A DNA stretch of 64,000 nucleotides from Glandiceps talaboti (taxonomy: Eukaryota; Hemichordata; Enteropneusta; Spengelidae): the NCBI RefSeq assembly GCF_964340395.1, contig NC_135556.1, forward strand, positions 21,698,723 through 21,762,722, in the 5' to 3' direction. Below the pieces are notes generated by a model, which saw nothing but the letters and a program-made list of their open reading frames with translations, was not told the origin of the DNA and searched no databases. Of this stretch, positions 34,801-47,483 are shown piece after piece (within the stretch, counting starts at the first letter, position 1; every line of letters starts with the position of its first letter). A program made the position numbers and the translations under genes.

Positions 34801-37800
34801 CAGGTTTACATTATACAGAAAAGTGAATTCGTAAAATGGTAAAACATAGAATTACTTTTGTACACCACTACAAGTACAGTAGACCCTCGCTAACTCGCGG
34901 GTGTCCGGGTCCATCAAGAAACCCGCGACTTAGCGAGGGCCGCGACTTAGCGAGGTGCTCATTATATATTCATAACCACACATTAACACACGTCACACGT
35001 CAGCTTTTCTTCATTCTTCAGTAATGTGCAGATGAAACTAGTACAGTACATGTTTTATGAGTGCAAGTTCATTGGCGATATTCATAAAAAAAGATAAGAT
35101 ACGCACGAAATCAAAGTTTCAATATTCAGTAAATCCAGGGTAAATCTTTTCAGTTCACGAACATGACGGTATGTATTCGAAATTTATTGTGATGGACGCA
35201 TGGACGTAATATTGTAACAGTCCTGGGTTAACAGTAAATCTTTGAGGAAGATTATCGTACAATTGTGTGACTCTCAAAGCATCAATCGCGGCAAGACTTT
35301 CTTTTTTGTTTTTTGCACGGTAGACAAACTAACAGTACAACTTACAAGCTCACGCCTGGCGGCCATGGTAGGGCCAAGAAATGCTGATGAATTTCCGGGT
35401 TGCGGAAGTACAGTTTTGACTTTTATATCATCGAATAACGGGATTTGTTTTAAATATTCTAAAACAACAACTAATTTTTTATGTTTCTCAGTACAGTAAC
35501 ATTCCTAAATGATGAGGTTGAGTTGAGAAATCGCAAGGTTCGGCAACACGTGGCGTGATGCATGATGTCGGTAGATATATAAACATAAAGACGCAAGTGA
35601 TGAACGAATTCAGTTGATCGTAGACCGAAATTTCGTTATATAAATGACGTTTTCCTCAAAATTTTGAAGAAACAAAACGTTTTTAGGTGACTTCTAAATC
35701 AATCAAATCAAACGATATATTAATGCGAGACAAGCTTTAGTTATTAATTTGTTTTTTGTGGACGATGTTCGAATTCGGCTGACGAATCCTGCGACTCGAA
35801 TCTAACACGATCAATGCACCGTTCACCAGCCAGACGAAAATGGTCGACGTGTTTGTTGACTAGCCGAGAAGTGCATAAGGAACTTGTGAATGTGGAGCAG
35901 TCAGAATAAATAGAAGGCGATTGCTAACATCAAAGTCAAACCGCGACACCTCTTCATCGAAACACCAACGAGTTTGAAATTGGCAGGCGTGCCATTTGTT
36001 TAAAAGAATACACAAAGAGGAGTTCCGAAAACAATAGGAAAACTAAAGAAAAAATGGGATCCAAGGTGACACCCGCGACTTGGCCGAATCCGCGACTTAC
36101 CGAGGCGCGAGTTAGCGAGGGCCCACTGTATTAACTCAATATTTCTTAAAGAATAATATTCTATCATCAGTATTGACTGTGGTGTTGTAAATTTGCAAGG
36201 AACAAACACATTCAAGTTCATTATCATGATACTGTGTGCTGATTAATCTTCAGACACTGCTGGGAACATTGCCAAGATGTTCAACTAAGAGTTGACAAAA
36301 CTGGAAACAACTCCTGGTTTATTGAACACTGTGGTCTTGATGAAGTCCAACCAAATCCCTTCCTTGCAAGTAATAGAAGTGTCATGTACTTGCGTATGGG
36401 AATCTCTCTCATAACTTTTCCTTGCCTTTGTTTTATGGCCTAAAGCTTAGATGTTAAAGTAGCCATGTGAATGAGGATTGGATTATTATTTTGGATTTGG
36501 GGTTTATAAAACAATTTTGTCATGACTTCGTACTTGGAAAATCAATGTGAAACAACATATGCCAAGTCCTTGTTTGTAACTTAATACACCGCAAAAAGCT
36601 AAAAAAAAAAATCTGTAAAAAGTTTGTTGTATACAGTAATAAACATTTTACACATTTATTAATCTTTTGCAATTTATTGAGCTACAAACAAGGACTTGAT
36701 ATGTGTTGTTTCACACTGATTTTCCAAGTAGAAAGGCATGATAAAATTTGTTTATAATGAAAAATCCAAATAAATACCCAATTCTCATCCATATGACCAC
36801 TTTGTCTATGTGGCTAGGCATTCTGCAATAGTGATAAATGTCAGTCAGTATTAACAGAGAACTTAGATGTTTTGAAACTCTTTATCAGATTATGAAAACC
36901 CATTGTATTCCAGTCCTGGTATTTGTGCGTTTGAAGGGTCAGCCCTCCTCAAATCCTGTCAAATTTTCACTATTCATAATTAATTCTGTTACATACAGGA
37001 ACAACTACAAACTGCATATGAGGCAAAAAATATAGAACAGGTCTCTCTAGAAGATCTGATTAATAGCGAAAAGAAAGAACAATGGCGACTTGAAGGCAGA
37101 GACATGCTGTTTGATGCTAGACAGGTAGGTTTATGCCTCTAGATCTAGTTTTATACATCATTTGTAATGTGTAAAGACCAAAGATACTATGACACAACCC
37201 CATGTCGCACAAGTGCTAGTGTGGCATACTCAGAGTATTTGCACAAGAGCTTGCAGTGTTTTCTGCGGCAGTACTTTCACAAATGCAGCTTTGTGAAAGT
37301 GCAACAGAAACCACTGCAAGCATGAGTGCAAATAACCCAGAGTACCCACACTGATACTCACATGGCATGGGGTTCTGTTTTTATGACATATTTTTATCCA
37401 AAACTACAAATTTCTGTGAAAACGACACAGCAATCAAGCATTTGGTGTAGAACAAACTATTGTGTCCTCATTTGCGTATAATTTGTAAATACCACTAAGT
37501 ATGTGTGTGCAGCGATGCAAGTAATCTCCAGTACATATTTAATTCTTACCTGTATACAATTAGATTAATTCAGTCAAGTTTTAGACTCACTAACTAGTCC
37601 TCCAAAGTGAGTAAAAAACAATAATTCAAATAGAAAGAATTGAAATGAGCTTGTAAATAATGGTGAAATGTTTCACATCTTTTAACAAATGATACCCTTT
37701 GCTTTAACAGGAGAATATTGCCATGCAACTAGAGATAGCATACAGAGAAAGACTACATACAGTAGCTGAGGAGGTCAAGAAGAAGTTGGTAAGTATGCTT

Positions 37801-39010
37801 TCTAATATCTCTTAAATTTCATCTACAGAAACTGACTTCTTGAATTGATTGAGTAAATGAATGAAATTTATCAAATCAGTGGCAATATTTTTTCATTCTC
37901 TTTTTGGTTATATTCCACGTCAATTTATACAAAACGTGATATGTAGAGTGTACTTGAGACCCGGGTGAAAAATTTGGGTTTGGGTTATAGACTTCAACAC
38001 TTGATTTTCAGACATATAAAATAAAATAAATCTGAATATTGTAATAGTAAGGTAACTATTCTTATTTTGAAAATTTGTACCTTTTAATACTCGCAAGAGG
38101 TCAAAGTGAAATATCTACAGTAAAGGGTATAATTACAGCCAAAGCAAGCCAAATGGCTGTCATGTCTACATAATATTAAAATGTGGATATTTTTTTATGT
38201 ACAAGGACTACCATGTTGAAGTAGAGAATGTGAAGAGAAGGATGCAGCAAGACCACATGGTTAACTGGATTGAAAGTAGCGTTATTAAAAGTATCACACC
38301 TCAACAGGTAGGCATAACAACAGTTAGTTTTGTTCAATGGGTAGGGAGTGGGAGCTTTTTAAGGACTTAGAAAATAGATGATAAAAGTACATGTATGTTG
38401 ATACCAAGTGATAGTTTGATAAGCAGCAATGCTGGGATGACTCATTCCAAAATAGTTCTGTTACTACTTTCAGTCACATGTTGTGTTGTCAACCTAATTG
38501 TATTCAATGATGAAAACAAACCTAATTTCTGATGAGATGTGAACATGTAAACCAGGCTAAAACTTTTAAACATTTCAAAGACAATTACAGAGACATTTCT
38601 TCTGTTTAGCAGTTACTTTATTTATCTGGAGTTATGTCACAATGTGTGTATTTTATATTTTAGTGTGTTTTAGAATTTGTAAGTGGACTTTTGCGTGATT
38701 GTCGATTTGATGTATGAGGGCCTCCATGGAAAGAACGCTCTGCGTTGTTTGTAACACTTATTGAGTTTTACCCTGAATAAAGATATTTTATAATGGCAAT
38801 GACTGAATTAGTCATAACATGAAAATCAAACCTTCCAGCCTTGAATGTATTCTAACTTAATTATTTATATCACAGCAATGATGGCAGTATTTTCGTTTTT
38901 TAATCTGTACTCTAAATTCAATAACAAAGTTCATTTATTTTTGTTTACAGGAAAAAGCAAACATAGCCCAGTGTATAAAAGACCTCAAAGCAATGTCAGC
39001 CAGGGTTTAG
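31815..39010 (+). CDS. ATP5PB: Mitochondrial ATP synthase peripheral-stalk subunit b
   Basis: Subunit b of the F1Fo-ATP synthase stator in the inner mitochondrial membrane. Eight exons join in phase: 31815-31842, 33018-33063, 33653-33798, 34444-34607, 36999-37124, 37711-37788, 38206-38307, 38951-39010 (TAG). They encode 249 aa (256 in human). The N terminus [10 protein letters not shown]...[10 protein letters not shown] is basic and lacks acidic residues, as in a mitochondrial presequence. Conserved blocks are [40 protein letters not shown] and [17 protein letters not shown] (membrane hairpin, residues about 70-120). A charged stalk helix follows, with [20 protein letters not shown] and [17 protein letters not shown]. 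An AATAAA at 39294-39299 is a good poly(A) signal. The gene is divergent from WDR77. Confidence 0.96.
31843..33017 (+). other. ATP5PB intron 1
   Basis: 1.18 kb of AT-rich sequence following the short presequence exon. No exon, RNA gene or recognisable repeat seen. Confidence 0.7.
34608..36998 (+). other. ATP5PB intron 4
   Basis: 2.4-kb intron, half of which is a non-autonomous DNA transposon (34877-36128). The rest is AT-rich and shows nothing recognisable. Confidence 0.75.
34877..36128. mobile_element. Non-autonomous Tc1/mariner-superfamily (pogo/Tigger-like) DNA transposon
   Basis: The left end CAGTAGACCCTCGCTAACTC and the inverted right end CAGTGGGCCCTCGCTAACTC differ at two positions over 23 bp (the arms extend 3 bp further). 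Both ends are flanked by TA, the usual target duplication of this superfamily. Just inside each end, CGCGACTTAGCGAGG-type motifs recur. The longest internal ORF is 85 codons and shows no DDE transposase motif, so the 1252-bp element would depend on a transposase supplied elsewhere. CAGTA/CAGTG plus CTCGCTAA termini resemble Tigger elements (family knowledge). Confidence 0.8.
37189..37378. mobile_element. Foldback MITE family A, copy 2
   Basis: Same order of blocks as 12124-12316, with inverted arms about 90 bp long: GACACAACCCCATG to TCTGCGGCAGTACTTTCAC on one arm, and ACAGAACCCCATG to CTGTTGCACTTTCAC on the opposite strand. The arms meet in a near-perfect ACTTTCACAAA/TTTGTGAAAGT stem. It lies in ATP5PB intron 5. 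Confidence 0.7.
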
Positions 39011-40787
39011 GAGTCTCAAGAGTGTAGCAAGACATTTTTGAATGACCAAGAATTCTCTCCTTTGACAACAAACTAAACACCAAACTGGCCACTAATAACT
39101 AGAATGTGTTTTACCAAGACAATTGTTACATGAATTGTGTCTATTGAGTTTGTATTTGCTAAAATTCAGTGGCCAAGGTATATTAGACAGGGGAGATCTT
39201 CTTGGGTAGTATATTTCTCTGGAAATGTTTGTTTTTGATGTGATGCCATTTTTTGGATTGGTTAAGCAATTAATCTGATGTGTGGAAAGAAAAAATAAAC
39301 TAAAATTTGGACCTGTTAGTAATTGCTGTCTTTATACCTGTATAACAAAATCCCAAGTATTATAATGTAAAAATAACAACAGAGGTAATAAACAGCTTTA
39401 TAATCAATATGTTATGTGTGAATGATTGTATTGTTTGATTTATACTTCAACACTTGTCCCAACCATAGATACTGCAGTGAACAACCAATTTCTGTCATTT
39501 CTGTCCAAGTACACAAACTAAATCACAAGTATTGAGTAGGTAAAATATATATGCTTAATAGATAGAGACTTTATTCCTGTGTCTACTACACCCATGTTAT
39601 CAACAAGCTTCATAATATTTTCACCTTGACCTTGATCTGCAAAGGCAAATAGGCATAGTGTAATAAAAAAACTTCACATTTTGCCCACTGAAAATGTGTG
39701 TGACCTCATTTCAGTGTGTACACTAATGAGACCTTGACCTCTGATTTCAAGGTCAAATAACCGAAAATGTTCAAAGTACACATGTACATCTGGACCCCTG
39801 AGATGCATGGGTCAATTTTAACCAAATCTGGCACAAATGTCACAAAGAATGGTCCACATGTGCACATTACTTTGTTTCATGACCTTGGTGATAATGGATG
39901 CATGGTCGCCTAATTTATCATGAAAGTTCACATTTGTGCACTAATTCTGGAAACTTAATAGATGGAGACTGCATATGAGTTGTGTACACCCATGTTATAC
40001 ATAATGAGCTTTGTAACTGCTCACCTTGAAACAATATCCTCAGCATTTTTTTGGGCAAGATTTGCCAATTTTTAAGCATCATCCCCACCAAAATATCAAG
40101 GAAATATTGTCCCAGACAGACTGACTTTGTAAGTTGTTCACACAGACACCTCATGCCTATAGCACTACTGAACCTCGGATTTAGTTTTCAATGAAACTTT
40201 TGTTCCGTCTTATTACAAGGCTATAAAATACTGGGTAAAATGGTGGAAATGAAATCCAAACAAATATTTAGTATGTCATTGTATTGATTTGCTCATTAAT
40301 GTTTGTATTACGCTTCTATGACAACAAATTTCAAGTCGAACAGGTAATATAATTGAAGTCAACAACATAGAGTTGCAAGTTTATTTTTCAAATCAATCTT
40401 ACACATAGTATGTCTACATCTTGACAACAGCTTTAATTAACAACCGCATGAGGGAAGTCCATCAAACTTCTTTTCAGCTATCTAGTAGAAAAAATTGTTA
40501 GCATTAGGATAGAAATACTCTGTGTGAATGCAGAATAGCCTTATAAGTTGTCGTTGGTGGATGAGTGGTTAAAGTCAGTAGTAAAATATAAAATAACAAG
40601 ATATACACATGAACACCTGATCACCCATTGGAGGATCAATCATGGTGGTCATATGATGAGATGTATGGCTCAAACAGGGGTAGTTGTGAACAAGAAAATC
40701 ACAAAGCACCCTCTAGTCTTATATTGGACTTGGAGTTGTTGAACTTGACTCTTTTCTTCTCAAATTAAACCAACAAGATATCCTTGA
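39011..40787. other. Convergent interval between ATP5PB and the FAAP20-like gene
   Basis: Contains the ATP5PB 3' UTR (poly(A) signal 39294-39299). It also has a duplicated segment (39552-39650 and 39952-40045, both with CTTAATAGATRGAGACT and ACACCCATGTTAT) enclosing several AGGTCA-type half-sites. On the minus strand a candidate poly(A) signal for the FAAP20-like gene lies at 40380-40385. No exon seen. Confidence 0.6.
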
Positions 40788-43700
40788 CTACCAGTCTACA
40801 TCTGTATTGGTAGAGGCTAGACATACTGCTATGTGAGCATCTATGTCAATTTGGACCATCCTGGAAAGGAAAGTGAGAACAATAGTTTTACAAACAGGTA
40901 CATTGTTACAGTATTGTATTGACTAAGTCTTTAAGAAGGCAGGACTCGAAGAACTATGATCAATCCATTTCCAGAGAGTAAATGCATGGTTTAGAGGGAT
41001 ACAGTTTTACATATACTGGTATATCAATATTCTTACTTGTTGGCAACTTGAAGCAAAGGAGAATAATTTCAAATAAGTTATCAAAGTTTGTGAAGAGAAT
41101 GTGGTTCAAGTTTTGTACATGAGTCATGCCTCTATCTAACAGAAACTAAAGACAAGACTCCATTCTAGTCAGCTTTATTATTTTTATAACTAACCCTGTG
41201 GGTATCAAGTAAAAATCCAATCTCACTTACCCTGGGTTAAAATCCATGGTACACAGAGGACAACTCTGTAATGTTTCCTCATTGTGTGGTCTTGTTGGTA
41301 CATTTTTATTTTTCTGTTCATTTATATTTCTGGTTGCAGAGGATACTCCACTGTCCATTCTTGCCATAAATTGTGATATTGTCCCTGATTGGTTACCTCT
41401 CATACCCCCTTTACTGCTTTTGCCGCCAGACTTAGCTTGTTTAAAAAGTGGTTTCTTATTGCTAGTGACTCTACTCAAGCCTGTCTTTGTAGATTTTTTT
41501 TGCTTTGAGAAAAAACTGTCTTTTTTGCTGGTGTCTTCAATGTCATCAATTACCATGATCACATCATTATCAATTTGATCCAATTTCTTCTGTGGCTCAA
41601 CTTTCTTGACAAAACTGCCAGTTTTTACGATGTTCTTTCCTGTTGTGTTTTTCACCTCATGTTCTCTATTACTAGACTTATTTGGGATTGTTGTTCTTGG
41701 TTTTTTGTAAATTGACATTTCTGTAGCAGATATAAACTGTTTTGATATAGAAGTTGTAGGTGTCACTTTATCCTGTTTTCCAACATTCAATGCTGAATTC
41801 CCACAATTCCATTGGAAGGCTCGGCCATTTTGTTTATTACTCACTGGTGGTTCAGTTTTACCCTGTTCAGTGGCCAGTGGTTTAGTTTTACCATGTTCAG
41901 TGGTGGTGTCCCAATTTTCCCATGGGTCCCAAGCAGGTTCAGTTCTTGTCATGCACTTCATACATCCTTGGGGAAAAGGTGTCCAAGATGAAGTCTTTTC
42001 ATCGCTGCATTCTGGCTTCTCCTTTTGAACTGATTTTGCACAATTCTGGTTCTGGGGTAGTAAATTTAAAGAAAGGAAGATAGTAAACAGAAATTTGAAA
42101 ATCTACTTATAATTTCAATTGAAACATGCACAATTGCCCTCTATTTATATAAACTGCATAGTAATCACACTAGGAAGACACAACACCTTATTTTGTATGT
42201 GTTTAAAATTTGCAGCTATAGTGGGACTCCAGTATCCACAATCTTTATTCTCTGTCAATGACTTATTGAACTTATTATTGATGTATAGGTATTATTATGT
42301 ATCACTACACAATATATGGCATCATCCTATACCATAGTCTGTAAGGTACGCCGTGACGGGGCGCCCTCAAACATCGGCTAACCCCTAACAGTGAGAGGGG
42401 GCCGGTGAGGGCGAAACATCACAACATATCTTACAGTCTACCTATATCATTGCCTACATGAATATAGTTCCTGATGGCATTTATTGTACAATATCACTGA
42501 CTTGTACTGTGTAGGATGACATCATACATGTATGCATTTACATGAAATATCATCAGAGAGTGTCTTTCTGACTTGACCTGAACTCATAATTTTAAACAAA
42601 TTTGCACATTCTGTCATCAATGTTACTACAGAGTTAAACAAAATGTGATTTCTTCCTAGTCATTTGTCAAAGATGTGACAATGAACAGTATAGTATCTCC
42701 AAGAAAACTCAGAATATAGCTCCCTCCTGGGTACACGACGCTAAAGGACCCTATTGTGATGCTTTACATTGCTCAGTGATTTGTGTAAATAGGATAAATT
42801 CGGTACAATAAAATCCTCTGCAAAGGAAATATTTCAAGGACATTAAACATGGCAATTAATTTAGTGTAAATTGCTTTAAACTTTGACGGGTACATCCAAA
42901 CTTTATAACATTGATTGGAAATAATACTAAGTTGAACTTAGTAACAGAACAATCAATGAAATGCTTACTAGTAGTAAAATTAAATACCTGATCAGGAGTA
43001 ATTTCTTCTTGGACATCAAAGTCTTTCCACTTCATGAGTTTACACTGTCTAAATTTTAGCAATTCCTGGCACAATATTGACATTTCACTTTGACTCTTTT
43101 GAGGTTTTACATTATCTGTTGCTGATTTGCCTGAATTGATATCTCTACTAGAAATGACATGTGTTTTGTGTTTTTGTGCCTCTAAATGGTCTCTATGTGG
43201 TATCTTAGTGGAGACTTTCAGCTTGGTATTATTATGTCCAGATTCCACAATGTTGCTTCCTGTAGCATCCCTCTGATCCCTGTAAATGGAAGGGAATACA
43301 TATCAGTATAGGGTGAGTATAGCCCAGAAATTTATAATTGGCTACCTGTCTTGACAATGTCATTTAACACTATATAACAGGAATATTATCTCAGTGTCAG
43401 TGTGTCGTGTCAGATAGGCAAGTCTCTAGGCTAGGGGAAACATGACCACACATGTAAATATCTTTCTGTCTCTGCATATGATTCAATATCTGCCCATCTC
43501 CCCCCCCCCCCAATCCCATGTCACAACCAAGACATTTTCTAATAATAGTAGTATGGGCCTATTGTTGAACTACGCTATTGTCTACGAGAAATGATTTGTT
43601 CTACGAGTACGGCTTTAACAAATGTCCAAACGAGCGAAATAATGTATCTCATCTTACGATCACGTATACTAGCCTGGAATACATGATGTTATAGTTTGCA

Positions 43701-43813
43701 TTACACTAGAGGGACTGCATATGATTACATCCAGTATTCCATTGTGACTGAGTTAAATTTCCCGCTCACCGTTGACGTTTCAGACTCAGTTTTCTTCTTT
43801 TCCTATCCTCCAT
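40788..43813 (-). CDS. FAAP20: Fanconi anaemia core-complex associated protein 20 (FAAP20-like), UBZ protein
   Basis: FAAP20 binds FANCA and, through its UBZ finger, ubiquitin during interstrand-crosslink repair in the nucleus (family knowledge). Four exons join in phase: 43770-43813 (ATG), 42988-43279, 41231-42051, 40788-40860 (TAG), giving 409 aa. The N terminus MEDRKRRKLSLKRQR resembles the basic start of human FAAP20; ELLKFRQCKLM may match its FANCA-binding helix region; SSWTPFPQG matches its SWTPFP motif. The last about 40 residues are CPLCTMDFNPGMVQ-IDIDAHIAVC and end in DVDW. This is a C2HC UBZ finger (C-x2-C-x15-H-x3-C) and keeps the terminal tryptophan that contacts ubiquitin in human. 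The low-complexity Lys/Ser/Thr linker of about 240 residues makes it over twice the human length (180 aa). The UBZ finger is split by the last intron. Confidence 0.85.
42345..42437. repeat. Foldback repeat family C, copy 2
   Basis: Shares GGTAC-CC-TGACG-GGCGCCCTCA, GCCGGTGAG and CTTACAGTC blocks with 9671-9742 in the same order. An inner CTAACCCCTAACAGTGAGAG segment is present here and missing from the first copy. It lies in an intron of the FAAP20-like gene. Confidence 0.6.
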
Positions 43814-44997
43814 GTTGTATAGCGCCACCACATGTCTAAAATCACTGATTGTAAAACATGGACACGCATGTACGTATGCATGAATCAATGGTGCAATGTT
43901 ATATTTTAAAACCGAACATAATTTATTTTAAGTCTTTGGGCGATCGAGGCTCCTATAAATTATTCTACTCAACGTTCGATTATACTAGAAGAATGCACTA
44001 CGCGAAAAGTCCATTTTACCCACCTTTACCCAACCTTTACCCTACATGTGACCCACCTAACCACCATCTCTGCCAGCCCACGGGTGGTACGAGATGCAGT
44101 ACCACTTTTGACTGTCTACCGTAGCCTCCACCACTTGACTCCTCAGTAAACTTCGATATTCAACTCAACTTTAAATTTACTGCATATTTTCTATTTTACT
44201 AGCTAGTTGTGGAATATCCGTACCTCTTACTTTTGAAATAAACTACATTTATCATATTTATCATGTATGTCTCCTGTTATGAAGAAATTTGATTTCAAAA
44301 ATAAAAAAGTTACGCGACGCGACGTGATGTAACGCGACACGACGAAGAGTCAAATTTAAAGCACTTTATTTTAATTGCTTTACCCCTACTTGGCAAAAAG
44401 AATTGTTGTATAGTTGCTCTCGGAAAAAAATTGCTGTCATGGTGTTGGATCCAAATCCTCCAGCCCCCCCCCCCCCCCCCATCAAATGGTTTACCCCTAA
44501 TTAAGTTTATTTGCCCAGTTATAGTGTACTAGTTCACTCAGGTTATCCTGTCATATACGAGAACATATAATTGTGTGTGTGTTTTTAATTTTTTCAAATA
44601 AAGAAACACAAAAGACCATAGTCTAGGACTGTATTGAGATATATGATATACATATGCAAACATACGTATTTTTGGCACATGAAAAAATGGAATACTTGTA
44701 ATTCTTTCCTTGTGAAAACAAAATATAACAAACCAATTCGTTGAAATATAATTGTACTATAGTGATGAATTATTACAAGCTACTCCGACATATCTATTTT
44801 TAGCACATATCGTTGTGTGAGTCATGTGATACACATACCTATCACGTGACTTTATTAACGTTGCTGGGGAAACCCACCGCGGATAAGTATATACCAGAAA
44901 TCTGGCTGTCAATATTTCATGTACATATTCTACTGTGAGATATCAGATAAATACTTGTACAACAGAAGAGAGACCACGCGCGTCTAGCCTGAGAGAG
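43814..44997. promoter_or_regulatory. Divergent interval between the FAAP20-like and ankyrin genes
   Basis: 1.18 kb between two start codons on opposite strands. Includes a 17-18 bp C homopolymer near 44465, and an E-box palindrome TCACGTGAC at 44842-44850 preceded by GTCATGTGAT at 44821-44830, about 150 bp upstream of the ankyrin ATG. Whether both genes share one promoter is uncertain given the distance. Confidence 0.5.
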
Positions 44998-46121
44998 ATG
45001 CCGGCACAAGCGAGTAATTTACACGAGGCTGGTGAGTTCAAAGTACACTGATTGGCTGTGTGGAATGGAATGATGATAACACAAGATGGTTGCCCTGTTA
45101 TGTATGTATCGTTGTAAAATAATGTCAGTGTAATGATTGCACTTCAATTCTAAATTAAACCAAAAGACTTCGTTTTATAATTTGCATTTTGAGTTTTACA
45201 CAACACAATACTACTACTACATCCACACATCAACAAAATGGTAATTAGTTGGTCCGACTTCATATTACAAATGACCTTGGTATTTTAATGAATGACCTTT
45301 TGGTCGTCAACAAAGAGACTGATAGACAATGGCTGTATGCATGCTATGAATATACTAGCAATGATGGAGCGAGAGGAGAGAAATGAATAGATGTAAATAG
45401 TACAGTCTGTTCTGTTCTACTGTTGATGTGCATGTTTTGGTTTACGGTCAAAATATTTCGTGCTGTCACCATTACTTTAAATGGCATCTGGCATATATAT
45501 GTTATAAATACCAGTGCCTATAGGCTATAGGCTATGGCGTTGCTCATTATTAAGTGATATAAATGCTATTCAGTTTTCTTTGCAGGATTCAGTTATGACA
45601 TTCCCCCACCCCTTCTTCTTCTCCTTGTGTCAGTAAACGGGACAATGTCAGAATCGTGTCCCGACTAACTCCGTCTGCAAGCAGGACTAATCGTGACTAT
45701 CTGTAATTTGTTTGCAGCATTTTATGGTGATACACGGGAAATAACCAAGGCACTCGCTCAGGGACAGGTACATGTATGATAAATATTCGGTGTGGTTTTA
45801 TCCAATATATTGATATTTAGAATTTTGATAATGCGTATAATTTTCATTCCCGTCACGACTTGAAGCGTGCTCATTGAAATATAAAACTGTACATGTTAGA
45901 TTGAATACCAGCATGATCTTCACCATTCTCGCAAACCAGAGCTAATATTTCTTCCGCGACACTGCGAAATAAATACCTCCACTTGGCTACGCGTCTTGGA
46001 CGGTGCCGTAAAAGAGGCTGTGGCTTACGACGATGGATCTTGACATAAATACCGCAAGTGTTTTCTCCGAGTCTATAAGATTTAACGTTTACTCGGCTAA
46101 TATAAGTGTAAACTGAATATA

Positions 46122-46185
<64 letters not shown>

Positions 46186-47180
46186 TACGTACGTATGTAT
46201 GTATGTATGTATGTATGTATGTATGTATGTATGTATGTATGTATGTGTGTGTATGTATGTATGTATGTATGTATGTATGTATGTATGTATGTATGTATGT
46301 ATGTATGAATCTTTGAATGTATATGTGTGTGTTTATATTTTTATGTCATGAGAAGGGTAGGAAATTATAAAGCGAATGGTAAGATAGATAATCATTTATT
46401 TCGTTATCTTGTAAAACCACATCGCTATCTTCAGTTATCTGACAAAAACTCAAATTGAATGTTTAATTAAAATAGCCTTATTTGATTAAATCTATACCGT
46501 AATATGTCAATTCCGTCAAAGTTGTACATTATATAATGGTGTTAGAAATGAAATGTTGAAGTGTTTGTTTGACTGAATATTTGGAACCTATGGCGAGTAA
46601 ACTGAGCGTGCCTATGCCTGTGTGCATGTTTCTCCTTGTCTTTATCACTGTGTGGATGTGCTTGCGTACACGTGTGTATATAATTATGTTTGCATGCGAA
46701 CTGCCTCGGATGTGTGTGTGTGTGTGTGTGTGGGGGGGGGGGTCTGTGCTCTGTCTATTTCTGTATCCCTACCCATGTATCATTTGTATGCAGCGTATAG
46801 AATACAGATCAATCAATATATATTGATCGACCCTGAAAAACAAACAAATCATTAGTAACCTTGTCACTTTATTTTGACAGGATCCGAACGCCTTCGACAA
46901 AGCTGGTACAAGTTCAGTACACAAGGCTGCCGCCAACGGCAGGACAGAAGCTCTACAGGTATTGGTAGATAAGGGAGGCAACGTTAATCTACAGGACAAT
47001 ACTGGTTGTACTTCTTTACACGCAGCGGCAAGAAATGGACATCTAAGTACGTACAATTATTTACTTACTTGGAAGCTTGATACCTCTATTTGCCATCATC
47101 ACATTTCCTACCCCTTTCTTTACAAGATTATCAATCGCCTTTGGGCGTTGAAATTCTGTTAATTCTATTAATTAATTAAT

Positions 47181-47223
<43 letters not shown>

Positions 47224-47424
47224 TTCGTTCATTTATGTATCTATTCATTTATACAGAATGATGTTAAGAGACGAAGAGAAAGAACAATGCAGATAGACAG
47301 ACAGACGAACAGACAGAGGAACGAACAGACAGACAGACAGACACTCACAGACACATACATACATACATACATACATACATACATACATACATACATACAT
47401 ACATACATACATACATACATACAT

Positions 47425-47483
<59 letters not shown>

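Noticed and set aside
40548-40742. SINE or small gene starting at TGGTGGATGAGTGG
   Set aside because: An A-box-like string is present but no B box follows, and the 64-codon ORF has no recognisable feature.
41246-41578. 110-codon plus-strand ORF with hydrophobic character
   Set aside because: Antisense shadow of the large FAAP20-like exon 3.
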